Shown: positions 7,609-15,538, numbered from the stretch's first letter. The stretch: 64,000 nt of DNA from VXNE01 sp965261535 (GCA_965261535.1 OZ253469.1:868001-932000), one strand, 5' to 3'. The notes: generated by a model from the letters alone, not told the origin. A program made the numbers and translations.

Positions 7609-8289
7609 CTACCAGGCGGGGAGAACGGTTGGTTGCTTGGACGCAACAGCTTGGCCATGGTCGAGGATTCGGAACTCGATCCCGCCTCCAGATTGATTAT
7701 GGGCAGGCTTTACCGTACCACACATTAGCCTTACAGGTTTCTCGGGACGGATGGTGACATCGAACCTGAAGATGGCGGGCGCATTGTTCGGCAAGGCGTA
7801 GCGGGCGACAGCGGAGAGCCCCGTGTTGACATGGTGGGCGTCGTTGACGGACGTGACGTACGTGCCGGGAAGAAGGGTCGAGTCCGGCAGGATACGTCGG
7901 TCGTTGGAGAAGGCGGAGAAACGACAGAAGCGCTGGAGTCTGTCTACGGTGGCCTCAAAGGAGCCATGGACGCGGAGGGAGAGTTCGTCGAGGGCAAACG
8001 GAAACGGGTCGGGAAACGAGACCGGGTTTTCAACGAGCACGACGGTACGCGGGGCCGACGAGGCGGATGCGAGCGTGGCGACGTAGTCGTCGAATCCCCG
8101 GAGTTCGTCCGGGTCTGGCAGCCAGTTCTCGGTCATGGCCAGAGCCCAGGCAGCGTTGATGATCGCGTAGTTCTGTGGTTCGTTGCCGCCGCCATCCATG
8201 GGCGGGGCGGTGGCAAGTTGGTATCCCATGCCGTACTCCGGCTGCTGCAATAGGTGAGCGGAAAGCTCGGGTTCGATCTGGTATGGCAT
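7609..8289 (-). CDS. 226-residue protein with EYGMGYQ motif, unknown function
   Basis: The protein begins MPYQIEPELSAHLLQQPEYG, sharing the xPE(Y/S)GMGYQ core with the downstream 71-residue partner. The remainder is not recognised. It contains an aromatic/acidic middle part (residues 60-100) and a C-terminal beta-rich part with RFDVTIRPEKPVRLMCGTVK. There is no signal peptide or membrane helix, so it is likely cytoplasmic. Upstream lie 400 bp of gspM-flank repeat and then a gspM 3' fragment at 8698-8781. The module therefore stands where the region downstream of gspM should be. The function is unknown; a conflict or defence role is only a guess from position. Confidence 0.6.
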   Translation of the reverse strand: MPYQIEPELSAHLLQQPEYGMGYQLATAPPMDGGGNEPQNYAIINAAWALAMTENWLPDPDELRGFDDYVATLASASSAPRTVVLVENPVSFPDPFPFALDELSLRVHGSFEATVDRLQRFCRFSAFSNDRRILPDSTLLPGTYVTSVNDAHHVNTGLSAVARYALPNNAPAIFRFDVTIRPEKPVRLMCGTVKPAHNQSGGGIEFRILDHGQAVASKQPTVLPAW

Positions 8290-8697
8290 GGGATGTCAAC
8301 TTGGTATGTTTGGAACGCGACTATGTGCGAACGGCGGTCGCGAGCGTTGATCTCGGATGCAAACGGGTAGGATCGTTGGACTTGGCGATGGCGGTGACCT
8401 ACGTGGTGGCGGGCGTCGTTTGGTTGGAACATAGCCCGGGAACGTTGGGGCCAACAACGGACATTGATCCTTCCCGCGTGTGAGAAAACGCCCCTTCTTG
8501 CGTAAGAAGTGTCGCCGGACCCGTGCCCCGTGCGCGGTCAATCCACGGGGCGATATTGCGGATAGAGCAGTTCACTCAGCAAAAAAGCGACGCTGGGGTT
8601 CAATCGGGAGAACGGCGAACCAAAAACCGAAGCAGTTCGGCTACAGGTTCGGAGATCGAGATGATCGCGCGTGCTCGCGTGGCACCGTCACGCGGCT
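8290..8697. other. gspM downstream flank, repeated, no gene seen
   Basis: The part from about 8435 to 8697 resembles 6080-6296, sharing CCAACAACGGACATTGATCC and GAGATCGAGATGATCGCG. It is the downstream flank of another gspM copy. No credible reading frame was found; presumably it holds the promoter of the 226-residue gene. Confidence 0.5.
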
Positions 8698-8781
8698 TCC
8701 GGCGCGAGACCGACGAAGTAGGCGGACACGAGGATGTTGACGCGGGCTCGGGTCTGGCTGATGTCCAGGCGATCGCAGGTG
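8698..8781 (-). pseudogene. gspM 3'-end fragment (copy 3)
   Basis: Eighty-four bases match the last ~28 codons of gspM (coding for RLDISQTRARVNILVSAYF on the minus strand). The match ends abruptly at 8781, three bases before the stop codon of the nuclease gene at 8785. Confidence 0.8.
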
Positions 8782-8784
8782 GAA

Positions 8785-9270
8785 TCAAGCGGTGCGTTGG
8801 GGCGAGGGAAGGTCGGAGAGGATGGCCCAGTTGGCACGGAATCGCGACCAGTCGCGCTTACCACATCGAACCGTAGTGCCTTTGAAGCGGATGTTGAGAG
8901 AGATGTGGTCGCCGTGTCCGCTGCCGACGTTGTGCAGGGCGTGTTCATCGTGAAGGTCGCGGCGCGGGATCAGGAGGAAGTCGAACCAGTTCTGATCCCG
9001 AAAGAGGGCGAAGACGTAGAAGAGCTCGGGCGTACGCGGCGTGCTCACTTGCGCGACCGATAACCGAAACCGCCCGACGTTGGACGTCTTCTGCTGCTTG
9101 GCGTGACAGGTCTTGACCTGGACGCGCAACACGCGAGCCAAGTCCTTGGCAATCAGCAAGTCGTCGCCGATGTCGACTTCGGGGGCGGCGACTTGCCACT
9201 CGCGGATCAGGAGGTGCGAGATGACCGCATGTTCGCCAGCCTTGCCGGTGTAGAGGTCACGGCGAGCCAC
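8785..9270 (-). CDS. PD-(D/E)XK-fold nuclease-like protein
   Basis: A 161-residue protein with the core pattern of small PD-(D/E)XK nucleases: TGKAGEHAVISHLL (E13), VDIGDDLLI (D37) and LRVQVKT (Q51, K53). The order Glu, Asp, Q-x-K matches restriction-endonuclease-like families such as PDDEXK_5. The start is GTG at 9270, overlapping the upstream stop by one base (TAGTG), which implies coupled translation. It is the last gene of a three-gene cassette (9853 to 8785) downstream of the intact gspM. Nuclease activity and a role in defence or DNA processing are inferences. Confidence 0.65.
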   Translation of the reverse strand: MARRDLYTGKAGEHAVISHLLIREWQVAAPEVDIGDDLLIAKDLARVLRVQVKTCHAKQQKTSNVGRFRLSVAQVSTPRTPELFYVFALFRDQNWFDFLLIPRRDLHDEHALHNVGSGHGDHISLNIRFKGTTVRCGKRDWSRFRANWAILSDLPSPQRTA

Positions 9271-9632
9271 TACGCCGTGGCGGGGTCGAAACGGGCGAAG
9301 TCCTTGCCGGGGTCCAGGAACTCGAGATAGCCGATTTGGCTGAGTTCCTTGCGTCCCAACCCGGTGAGAATCTCAGCGACCGTCCAGCGCAGCTCGTCTC
9401 GGCCAACAATCTGGACAAAGTCCTGCTCTGTGTCGCAGCCGATGAACACGCTCCTGGGCAGGGGGCTGCCGTCGGTTCTTGTGGCGTTTAACAATTGCCG
9501 GCTGCGGGGCTCCAATTCGAATGTGCACCCGTCCACTTGAGTGCCGACGTAGATGGTCATCTTGCTCACGGCGGACTGTGGCGCCTCACGCGTAGGGCGA
9601 ATCTGGTTAAAGTTGAGTATAGGGGAAGTCAT
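9270..9632 (-). CDS. Unknown protein, middle gene of nuclease cassette
   Basis: A 120-residue protein without recognised domains, rich in beta-strand-type sequence (KMTIYVGTQVDGCTFELEP, RSVFIGCDTEQDFVQIVG). The ATG at 9632 is preferred because it overlaps the stop of the 74-residue gene as ATGA; an upstream in-frame start at 9668 would add 12 residues. Its own stop overlaps the GTG of the nuclease gene by one base. Such tight coupling suggests a partner or inhibitor of the nuclease, but nothing in the sequence proves it. Confidence 0.55.
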   Translation of the reverse strand: MTSPILNFNQIRPTREAPQSAVSKMTIYVGTQVDGCTFELEPRSRQLLNATRTDGSPLPRSVFIGCDTEQDFVQIVGRDELRWTVAEILTGLGRKELSQIGYLEFLDPGKDFARFDPATA

Positions 9633-9853
9633 TGAGGGTTTGGGTTGCGCCTCTCGATAACAAGCCAACCACAGCGTCTACAATCGACCTCGCCGCCAAC
9701 CAGTTCTGACGCTTCACGAGATTTCCGCGCGACGCCGACTACGGCCCGTAAAGCGCCCCACGATAGGGACGGACAACGACCGAGTGGCTCCAAGTCCAGA
9801 GTCTGCACCACCGTTGGATCGCCTTTCATCCCAGTACCATAGCGAGGCGTCAC
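9629..9853 (-). CDS. Small putative zinc-ribbon protein, first gene of nuclease cassette
   Basis: A 74-residue frame (66 if the second ATG at 9829 is used) with three cysteines in GRCPS and DCRRCGW. The stop overlaps the next ATG (ATGA). A decayed copy of its 5' part occurs at 5955-6058 downstream of gspM copy 1. This shows the gene belonged to the duplicated gspM-downstream unit and that the frame was once real. The function is unknown. Confidence 0.45.
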   Translation of the reverse strand: MTPRYGTGMKGDPTVVQTLDLEPLGRCPSLSWGALRAVVGVARKSREASELVGGEVDCRRCGWLVIERRNPNPQ

Positions 9854-9941
9854 CGCATGGGCTATCGGGCATCGACCACTTGGGTCATGGGCAATCGCCG
9901 CTAATCGCGTGAGAAAACGTCGTACGCGGGAATCGCGCGCC

Positions 9942-10547
9942 TTACTCAGCTTCCGGCGCGAGACCGACGAAGTAGGCGGACACGAAGATGTTGATGCGGG
10001 CTCGGGACTGGCTGATGTTCAGGCGATCGACCACTAGCTTCTTGGGGTGGGTCGCGAAGGCGTGGAGCAGCCGCAGTTCGGCGCCGATGCGATGGCGGGC
10101 GGTGAGACGCGCCTGGACTCGCCAGACATCGGGCGCGTCCGCGACGGGTTGCATCACGCCGGGCTGGACGCGCTCGTCGCGGAGTTCCGTCTCGCCAGCA
10201 AGCTTGGTCAAGGCAGCCAGCAGGCGGGCCTGGGCGACGCCCTCGGTTTCCGCCTGCCAGAAGTTGGCGGTGAGCAGCGCGCCGGCGCGCTGCTCGACCT
10301 CCAGCAGAAGCGGCCAGTCTTCGTCGGCCCGAGCTTCCTGCGCGCGCTCGAGGCGGGCGACCTCCCCGGCGTATTCGGCTCGGGTCGCCTGCAGGTCCTC
10401 GGAGCGCACGAGTATCCAGTAGAGGAGGACCATCGCCAGGACACACCAGACGCCGAAGCGCACCCTGATATTGTTTGCGAACTCCCGGCGGAGCGGGGCC
10501 AGCGCGCTGCGGACGCGCGAAGCGGGCGCGGGGTTCGGGGGCGTCAT
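9942..10547 (-). CDS. gspM: Type II secretion protein GspM-like
   Basis: A 201-residue bitopic inner-membrane protein of the type II secretion platform, which in the family pairs with GspL and links it to the pseudopilus machinery. A short cytoplasmic tail precedes one membrane helix (about residues 31-47, FGVWCVLAMVLLYWILV), then a periplasmic coiled-coil and ferredoxin-like part. The ATG overlaps the gspL stop (ATGA), as expected for the last gene of gspEFGHIJKLM. Identification rests mainly on operon position and topology. Partial or complete copies occur at 6297, 7296 and 8698. Confidence 0.75.
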   Translation of the reverse strand: MTPPNPAPASRVRSALAPLRREFANNIRVRFGVWCVLAMVLLYWILVRSEDLQATRAEYAGEVARLERAQEARADEDWPLLLEVEQRAGALLTANFWQAETEGVAQARLLAALTKLAGETELRDERVQPGVMQPVADAPDVWRVQARLTARHRIGAELRLLHAFATHPKKLVVDRLNISQSRARINIFVSAYFVGLAPEAE

Positions 10548-11653
10548 GGGCGCACCGTCACCGTCATTCGGATCTCGTTTTCCTTGCGGCCCTGTTCCGC
10601 CGCGACCTGTTCGAACATGGGATGGGCCTCAAGGGAGCGGACGTAGGCGATGGGGTCCGCGCTCTCGTCCGCAACCACCACCGAGAGTTCGCGCTGCTGG
10701 TAGGACCACTGGCGGAAGCGCGCGTCGGGGCCGGGGATGGCGCTGTCAACCAGGCCCATGAGGTACGCCTGCGACGGTTCGCGCAGGATCTCCGCCAAGG
10801 CGAGATTGCGCCCTCGCAATGTCAACAGTTCGTTGCGGGCCGAGAGGATGGGGTCGAGGTCCTGTTGCAGCCCGGCGAATTCCGCTTCGGCTGTCTGCTG
10901 GAGGTGGCGGGCCTGCCAGTAGCGCGCTTCATGCCAGGTCGCGGTCAGGACGAGGGCGAGAAGGACGGCGGTCGTCAGCGGGCGCTCGTTGAGTTCCAGC
11001 CACTCTTGGGGTGTCGGCGAACTGGACCAGGGTTCGTGGGTCAGGTCTTGCGTGGACACCTGGCCGGCGAGTGCGGGGTTTGGCGACCCCGGTTCAGGCG
11101 CTTCGGCGTCGGCGCCCCATTGAGCCAGGACGCTCTCGATGCGCGTCTGGTCCGGACGTTGCCGGAACCAGAAGGCGTGCTCCAGCACGCGGTCGCGCCA
11201 GTGCTGCAGTTCGAAGCCTTCGCGGCACGCATGCAGGTGCACGCCATCGGACATGCGGGGGAGGAAGACCGTCTCCGGGCGGATGCGGGGCGGCGTTTTC
11301 GAGGACGCGGCGTTGGGGGGCGCGTCCGGGGTTGCGGAATCGGCTGGCACCGTCTGGGCGTCCCAGAACCAGACCATGGCCTTGCCGCCCTCCCAGACGC
11401 AGTGATGGTCGGTGTCGGCAAATGGACTCCAGAGCGGCAACTTGAGGTCCAGCGCCGCGCGTCGCTTGTTGCGGGGCACGTTGCCGAAGTCCTCCGAGCG
11501 ATACATGCAGAGGCCGCGGCCGACGATCCAGTGGGAATGGAGCGACTTGAAGGGCAGGCGTTCCGTGCCCTGCCGCGTCTGAATGACGTTGGGCTTATTG
11601 GAGAAGCGGCGTCGCAGCCTGGATAACGCCGGCATCACTCGACTCGTTGACAA
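10544..11653 (-). CDS. gspL: Type II secretion protein GspL-like
   Basis: A 369-residue protein with a large cytoplasmic N-terminal part, one membrane helix (about 225-240, PLTTAVLLALVLTATW) and a periplasmic C-terminal domain preceded by a coiled coil (RYWQARHLQQTAEAEF). This is the GspL/PilN-like layout that recruits the ATPase GspE to the inner membrane. The N-terminal half is weakly conserved and Pro/Ala-rich (about 100-130). The start overlaps gspK by 59 bases; a second ATG (11635) is possible. The last 43 codons are duplicated at 6901-7027. Confidence 0.75.
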   Translation of the reverse strand: MSTSRVMPALSRLRRRFSNKPNVIQTRQGTERLPFKSLHSHWIVGRGLCMYRSEDFGNVPRNKRRAALDLKLPLWSPFADTDHHCVWEGGKAMVWFWDAQTVPADSATPDAPPNAASSKTPPRIRPETVFLPRMSDGVHLHACREGFELQHWRDRVLEHAFWFRQRPDQTRIESVLAQWGADAEAPEPGSPNPALAGQVSTQDLTHEPWSSSPTPQEWLELNERPLTTAVLLALVLTATWHEARYWQARHLQQTAEAEFAGLQQDLDPILSARNELLTLRGRNLALAEILREPSQAYLMGLVDSAIPGPDARFRQWSYQQRELSVVVADESADPIAYVRSLEAHPMFEQVAAEQGRKENEIRMTVTVRP

Positions 11654-13190
11654 TCGCGGGCTCCGTGGGGTCTCGATGGGCTCCTGTGGCCGCTGCCCGG
11701 GTGCGCGCGGGCTCCGGTGGTTTCGTGGGCTCCATTGGCTCCGTGTAGCGGTAGTCGATGCGCCAGGGGACGTCGCCGAAAGGGGTCAGCACCATGCCGG
11801 CGAGGGACCGCAGACCGCTGGCATTATGCCAGATGGAGATTCTCAAGGAGCTGGAAGGAATCCCCTGCACGCCCATGGGATCGATGTCCACATGGGTGCC
11901 CGTCAGCATGAAGACGCGGTTCAGGCTCACCACGGACTGTTCGTCGCGCGCGGCGAGGATGTTGTCGACGGCGACCTGGTCCAGCTTGAGGACAGCGGCA
12001 AGGATATCGGCGCGCATGGTGTTGAAGTTGTAGCCGCTCGTCTGGCGAATGGTGAGCATGGGCTGGAGGCGGCGCCACTGGTCGGGGGCAATGAGGTCGC
12101 CGACGCCGAGAACCCGCCGCAGTTCCAGGGGCGTGGCCATGGACCAGTTCGATGGATTGGGAAGCCGGAGGTCCCAAGCCGCGCCAGGACGTGCCCTGGT
12201 GCGGTCGAGACCTTGGGCGGGTGCGGCGCTCGTGGTGCGGTCCCGCGCGCGGGATATCACGCTGGACGCGTAGGACGGATCGGCGCGACCGGCGGCCGCG
12301 GGCGAGGTGGCCTGATCAAGGGTCTTGTCGTAGTCGAACCGCTCCGCCCCGCCCAGGGAGAGGTCGTCGTCCATGTCGATGTAGTCCTCCACCCTGGGGA
12401 TGATGCGGTCGATGTCGGCGGATGCGACGCCAACGTAGGACAAAGCGGCGGCGAATTTGTCGCTGCGCGGGAAGTTGACGGACACGAGGCCGTTCTCGTC
12501 CTGGATGGAAAAGCGCGTGTCGCCAGGGCCAGCATAGGTTTCCCCTGAGAAAGCGATCACGCCGGCGCTTCGGTCCGGACCTCTGTTGCCCTCCGCGTCG
12601 GAGAAGCTCTGCTCCGGCTCCAGCATCAGACCGCGATGATTCACGCGGCCCGTCGTCAGCAGATAGGCCAGCGTGGCGTCCGTGCTGCGCCGCGCGAGTT
12701 CCTGCTCGAGCGCGGCCTTCGCGGCGGCAGCGCGCTCGATGTCGGCGGACGCGACGCCGTCGATGTACGCCGCGAGGACAGCCATCGCCGCCAGAGTCCA
12801 AAGCGTCGCGATGAGCACGAAGCCGCGGTGCCAGCGAGGAGCGCCATGGGTGTCCCGAGCGCGGTGGGGGTCCTTGCTGCGTTGGGTGTCCTTCCCGTGG
12901 TGGGTGTCCTCACCATGATGGGTGTCCCGAGAGGGATGGGTGTCCCAAAGGTCGCAATGGGTGTCCCTGTCGACACGGGTGGGTGTCCCCGATGAAGCTT
13001 GGTGGGTGTCCTCACCATGATGGGTGTCCCGAGAGGGATGGGTGTCCCAAAGGTCGCAATGATGGGTGTCCCGAGAGGGATGGGTGTCCCAAAGGTCGCA
13101 ATGGGTGTCCCTGTCGACACGGGTGGGTGTCCCCGATGAAGCTGTGGGTGTCCCGAATGACGCGAATGACGCTGACGACACGCCGGTCAC
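11595..13190 (-). CDS. gspK: Type II secretion minor pseudopilin GspK with repeat-expanded leader
   Basis: GspK caps the pseudopilus tip. The prepilin signature is HRG/FVLIATLWTLAAMAVLA, cleaved after G123, followed by the large helical GspK domain. I place the start at GTG 13190, overlapping the gspJ stop as GTGA. In-frame ATG, GTG and TTG codons are absent nearer the cleavage site. The leader is thus about 123 residues instead of roughly 10. Most of it is translated from 15 GGGTGTCC-type repeats, giving DTH, GTPT and DLWDTHPSRDTHH motifs. The frame stays open throughout. Mature length is about 408 residues. The leader would be removed on the cytoplasmic side by the prepilin peptidase. Confidence 0.8.
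   Translation of the reverse strand: MTGVSSASFASFGTPTASSGTPTRVDRDTHCDLWDTHPSRDTHHCDLWDTHPSRDTHHGEDTHQASSGTPTRVDRDTHCDLWDTHPSRDTHHGEDTHHGKDTQRSKDPHRARDTHGAPRWHRGFVLIATLWTLAAMAVLAAYIDGVASADIERAAAAKAALEQELARRSTDATLAYLLTTGRVNHRGLMLEPEQSFSDAEGNRGPDRSAGVIAFSGETYAGPGDTRFSIQDENGLVSVNFPRSDKFAAALSYVGVASADIDRIIPRVEDYIDMDDDLSLGGAERFDYDKTLDQATSPAAAGRADPSYASSVISRARDRTTSAAPAQGLDRTRARPGAAWDLRLPNPSNWSMATPLELRRVLGVGDLIAPDQWRRLQPMLTIRQTSGYNFNTMRADILAAVLKLDQVAVDNILAARDEQSVVSLNRVFMLTGTHVDIDPMGVQGIPSSSLRISIWHNASGLRSLAGMVLTPFGDVPWRIDYRYTEPMEPTKPPEPARTRAAATGAHRDPTEPAIVNESSDAGVIQAATPLLQ
12845..13155. repeat. GGGTGTCC array inside the gspK leader (15 copies)
   Basis: Fifteen copies of GGGTGTCC, mostly as ATGGGTGTCC, are separated by linkers of about 8-20 bases. 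A block of about 100 bp (12899-13003) is repeated at once (13003-13142), and the second block carries a further internal duplication. The array lies wholly within the gspK frame without disrupting it. Confidence 0.95.
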
Positions 13191-13945
13191 TCGAAATCCC
13201 TCGGGTTGCCGACCGGCTCCTGGTGAAGGGCGAAGGTCGCGGTCCAGACGGTTTGCCCGGCGGATGTGACTAGCCTGACCTGACGGGGAATCCATTCCCG
13301 CGCGCCGTCGACGGGCCAGTTCTCCTGCCAGACGCGATCCAGGCCCGCGTACTCGAAGGTCAGTGAGTCGGCGAATTCGAGGACCGTCCAGTGGGTGTCC
13401 TCGAAGGGTGCGGCCCCTGCGGCGCAGGCGAGGTCACCCACGCCCTGGGCGACGTTCCCGGAATGGGTGTCCCTGCCGACGCTTCGGGACGTTTGCGTCG
13501 CGGTGCGATTCCCGCCTCTCGCGTCCGATGGACATGGGTACGGCTGCTCGGCGTAGACGACGGCGGTGCCCGCTTCGCCTGCGACAATGGACCAGCGGGC
13601 GGCGACGGGGATGCCCGAACGGGAGCGCAGCGGCTGAATGGTGACACCCTGGAAAAACTGGGAGTCGCCGACGAAGCGCCTGTTCGCTGCCAGGTAGGGC
13701 ACCATGGCGTGGACGGTCGACGCGAACCAGTGTTGTTGCAGCGCTTCGGAGGAGGCCTCGCGGCCGATGCGTTTGACGGTGTCGTACTGGCCGAGGAAGA
13801 AGCCGGTGCCCTGGATCAGGAGCGTGCCTACCAGCGATGCGAGCACGAACACGACCAGCATCTCGAGCAGCGTCAAGCCGCTCGCCGTTCGGCGCGCCGA
13901 TACGCTTCGGGAACATGGCGGGCAGGCGGTCCGCATTCCTCTCAT
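13187..13945 (-). CDS. gspJ: Type II secretion minor pseudopilin GspJ
   Basis: A 252-residue minor pseudopilin. The prepilin site is ASG/LTLLEMLVVFVLASL, with cleavage after G23 and Glu at mature position 5. The start at 13945 (MRGMRTACPPC) lies seven bases after the gspI stop; another ATG at 13936 is possible. GspJ joins GspI and GspK in the tip complex. An internal loop carries two GGGTGTCC repeats (13391-13400 and 13463-13472), read as GRDTHSG and FEDTHW, flanking an Ala/Gly-rich segment probably absent from typical homologues. The stop overlaps the gspK GTG. Confidence 0.8.
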   Translation of the reverse strand: MRGMRTACPPCSRSVSARRTASGLTLLEMLVVFVLASLVGTLLIQGTGFFLGQYDTVKRIGREASSEALQQHWFASTVHAMVPYLAANRRFVGDSQFFQGVTIQPLRSRSGIPVAARWSIVAGEAGTAVVYAEQPYPCPSDARGGNRTATQTSRSVGRDTHSGNVAQGVGDLACAAGAAPFEDTHWTVLEFADSLTFEYAGLDRVWQENWPVDGAREWIPRQVRLVTSAGQTVWTATFALHQEPVGNPRDFE

Positions 13946-13952
13946 CGCCCCG

Positions 13953-14384
13953 CTACTCGATGAAGCTTTCGGACTGGCGCACCTTCTGGTAGCCCGCCAG
14001 GCGCATGCGGTAGGTGCCGTCCGGGCGACCGTTCCGGCTGAGTTCGATATCCACGTCGTAGAGACCGATTTCGAAACCACCGAGAAAGCCCTCGGGCGAC
14101 TGGCCGTGGCGCACGGGTTCGACCAGGTTCGACGACCATCCGATGTCGAAGCCACCGATCTCGAGTTGACCGGTGGGTTGCTCGCGAATGTTGATCGAGG
14201 ACAGGTGCTCGACGGCACGCAGCACGGCGGGCTCGCGCCGCGAGATGTCGGCGGCTTTGCCGAGCCCGATCAGATTGTTGTTGAAGAGGCCGTAGAGGGC
14301 CATGCCCCCGGCGGCGAAGATCGCCAGGGCGACGGTAGTTTCGAGCAGGGTGAAGCCGGCGAGGCGCGCGGCGCGTTTGAGGAT
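13953..14384 (-). CDS. gspI: Type II secretion minor pseudopilin GspI, start codon unresolved
   Basis: The frame encodes RAARLAG/FTLLETTVALAIFAAGG and then MALYGLFNNNLIGLGKA, a clear type IV pilin-like N-terminus (Glu at mature position 5), and about 115 further residues as expected for GspI. No ATG, GTG or TTG occurs in this frame between the cleavage site (about 14357) and 14480, where the Uma2-like gene ends. The coordinate given uses an ATC 9 codons before the glycine and is only a placeholder. The original 5' end was probably displaced by the insertion separating gspH from gspI. Starting at the internal ATG (14303) would remove the prepilin helix. Confidence 0.6.
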   Translation of the reverse strand: MLKRAARLAGFTLLETTVALAIFAAGGMALYGLFNNNLIGLGKAADISRREPAVLRAVEHLSSINIREQPTGQLEIGGFDIGWSSNLVEPVRHGQSPEGFLGGFEIGLYDVDIELSRNGRPDGTYRMRLAGYQKVRQSESFIE

Positions 14385-14479
14385 CGCACGGGCGTTGTCC
14401 GACCCAGGATTGAGATATGCCCGGTGCTGGCGTCCGCGGGACGCGCGCCCGAATTGGGTTGGTCGATCAACTTGAATGC

Positions 14480-15538
14480 TTATTCGCGCTCCCGGAGGAA
14501 TTGCTGGCGGACGCGCCGCACAAAGTCGACCGCGGACTCCGAATCGAGGGCCACCGAGACGACAGCGGCATCCGACAACTCTGAAAACGCCGGAAGCTCG
14601 TCCAAGTCCAGCTTCGAAACCTCGATGCCCCGCGACCGCAGTACTTCGCGAGCTATTGCCATACGTTCTTTCATGCGGCCCTCCGCGCGACCCGCTTCGA
14701 AACCCTGTCGTCGCTGCGACCGAAGCAACGGGTCATCGTGAGGACCCGTACCCTCCCGCGCACCCAGCAGCGTCCCGACGCGCTCCAGAACCCCGTAGGT
14801 GCGCACCGACGGCGTCGTCTCGTTCATCGCGGTGTGGATCTCCGCCGCCGTCCAGCCCGGAAACGCCCGGCTCTCGACCGATGTCTCGTACGCACCGCCC
14901 TCCAGCAGGTAGATCGTCAATCCCGGCACCAGCCCGCGCGGCCGACTTGGCGACGACCAGTCCGGCACCTCCACCCACACCTCCGGGAATTCCCACGCCT
15001 CGTATTGCAAGAGCTTGCCCCGACGTATGTCCGTCGTGTGGTCCACCTCCAGCACCACGTCCGGCAGCGCGTGCTCACCGACGATCATCGCGCGCGGCCC
15101 CGGTAGTACGACCCATTTCGGCCGCAGGTACACGGACTGGTCAGCCTGCATGATCCGCCGGGGCGCGCCATCCGCATCGCATTGCATCAGGGCCATCGCC
15201 CCGTAGCACTTGATCGGCGAACCGCGCGCGGCGGCGATGCGCTCGACCAACGCCACCAAACCATGGGCCGGGCTCTCGTGCACCGGGCTGACATCGCGGA
15301 CCACCCAGGCGGTTTCCGCGCGGGCGTCCCAGAACTCCAGCCGCCCCTCGAAAGTGTCGATCTCATCGAGCGTCAGACGCATCGGTTCGCAGCCGGGGAA
15401 ATCCAATTCAGGCTGCGTCGCGCCATACGCCGCCGCGCCAAAGTCGAGCGGCCGTTTGTCCCGAAGGGGCACCAACAGAGCGGATTCTTCAGCCAGGAAG
15501 CGCGAGGGGGTATCGCCCGTGAGAATGGTCTTGGCCAT
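14480..15538 (-). CDS. Uma2-family (DUF820) PD-(D/E)XK endonuclease-like protein
   Basis: A 352-residue protein with a Uma2 core: HALPDVVLEVDHTT, RRGKLLQYEAW and PEVWVEVPDW carry the Asp, Glu-x-Asp/Lys arrangement of the restriction-endonuclease fold. It is longer than usual for the family because of an N-terminal ~130 residues. The C-terminal helical tail (RRQGFEAGRAEGRMKERMAI) resembles those of Uma2 and Rpn proteins. The gene interrupts the gsp operon between gspH and gspI and is co-oriented. The biological role of Uma2 proteins is not settled; they are common in mobile and repeat-rich DNA. Confidence 0.75.
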   Translation of the reverse strand: MAKTILTGDTPSRFLAEESALLVPLRDKRPLDFGAAAYGATQPELDFPGCEPMRLTLDEIDTFEGRLEFWDARAETAWVVRDVSPVHESPAHGLVALVERIAAARGSPIKCYGAMALMQCDADGAPRRIMQADQSVYLRPKWVVLPGPRAMIVGEHALPDVVLEVDHTTDIRRGKLLQYEAWEFPEVWVEVPDWSSPSRPRGLVPGLTIYLLEGGAYETSVESRAFPGWTAAEIHTAMNETTPSVRTYGVLERVGTLLGAREGTGPHDDPLLRSQRRQGFEAGRAEGRMKERMAIAREVLRSRGIEVSKLDLDELPAFSELSDAAVVSVALDSESAVDFVRRVRQQFLRERE

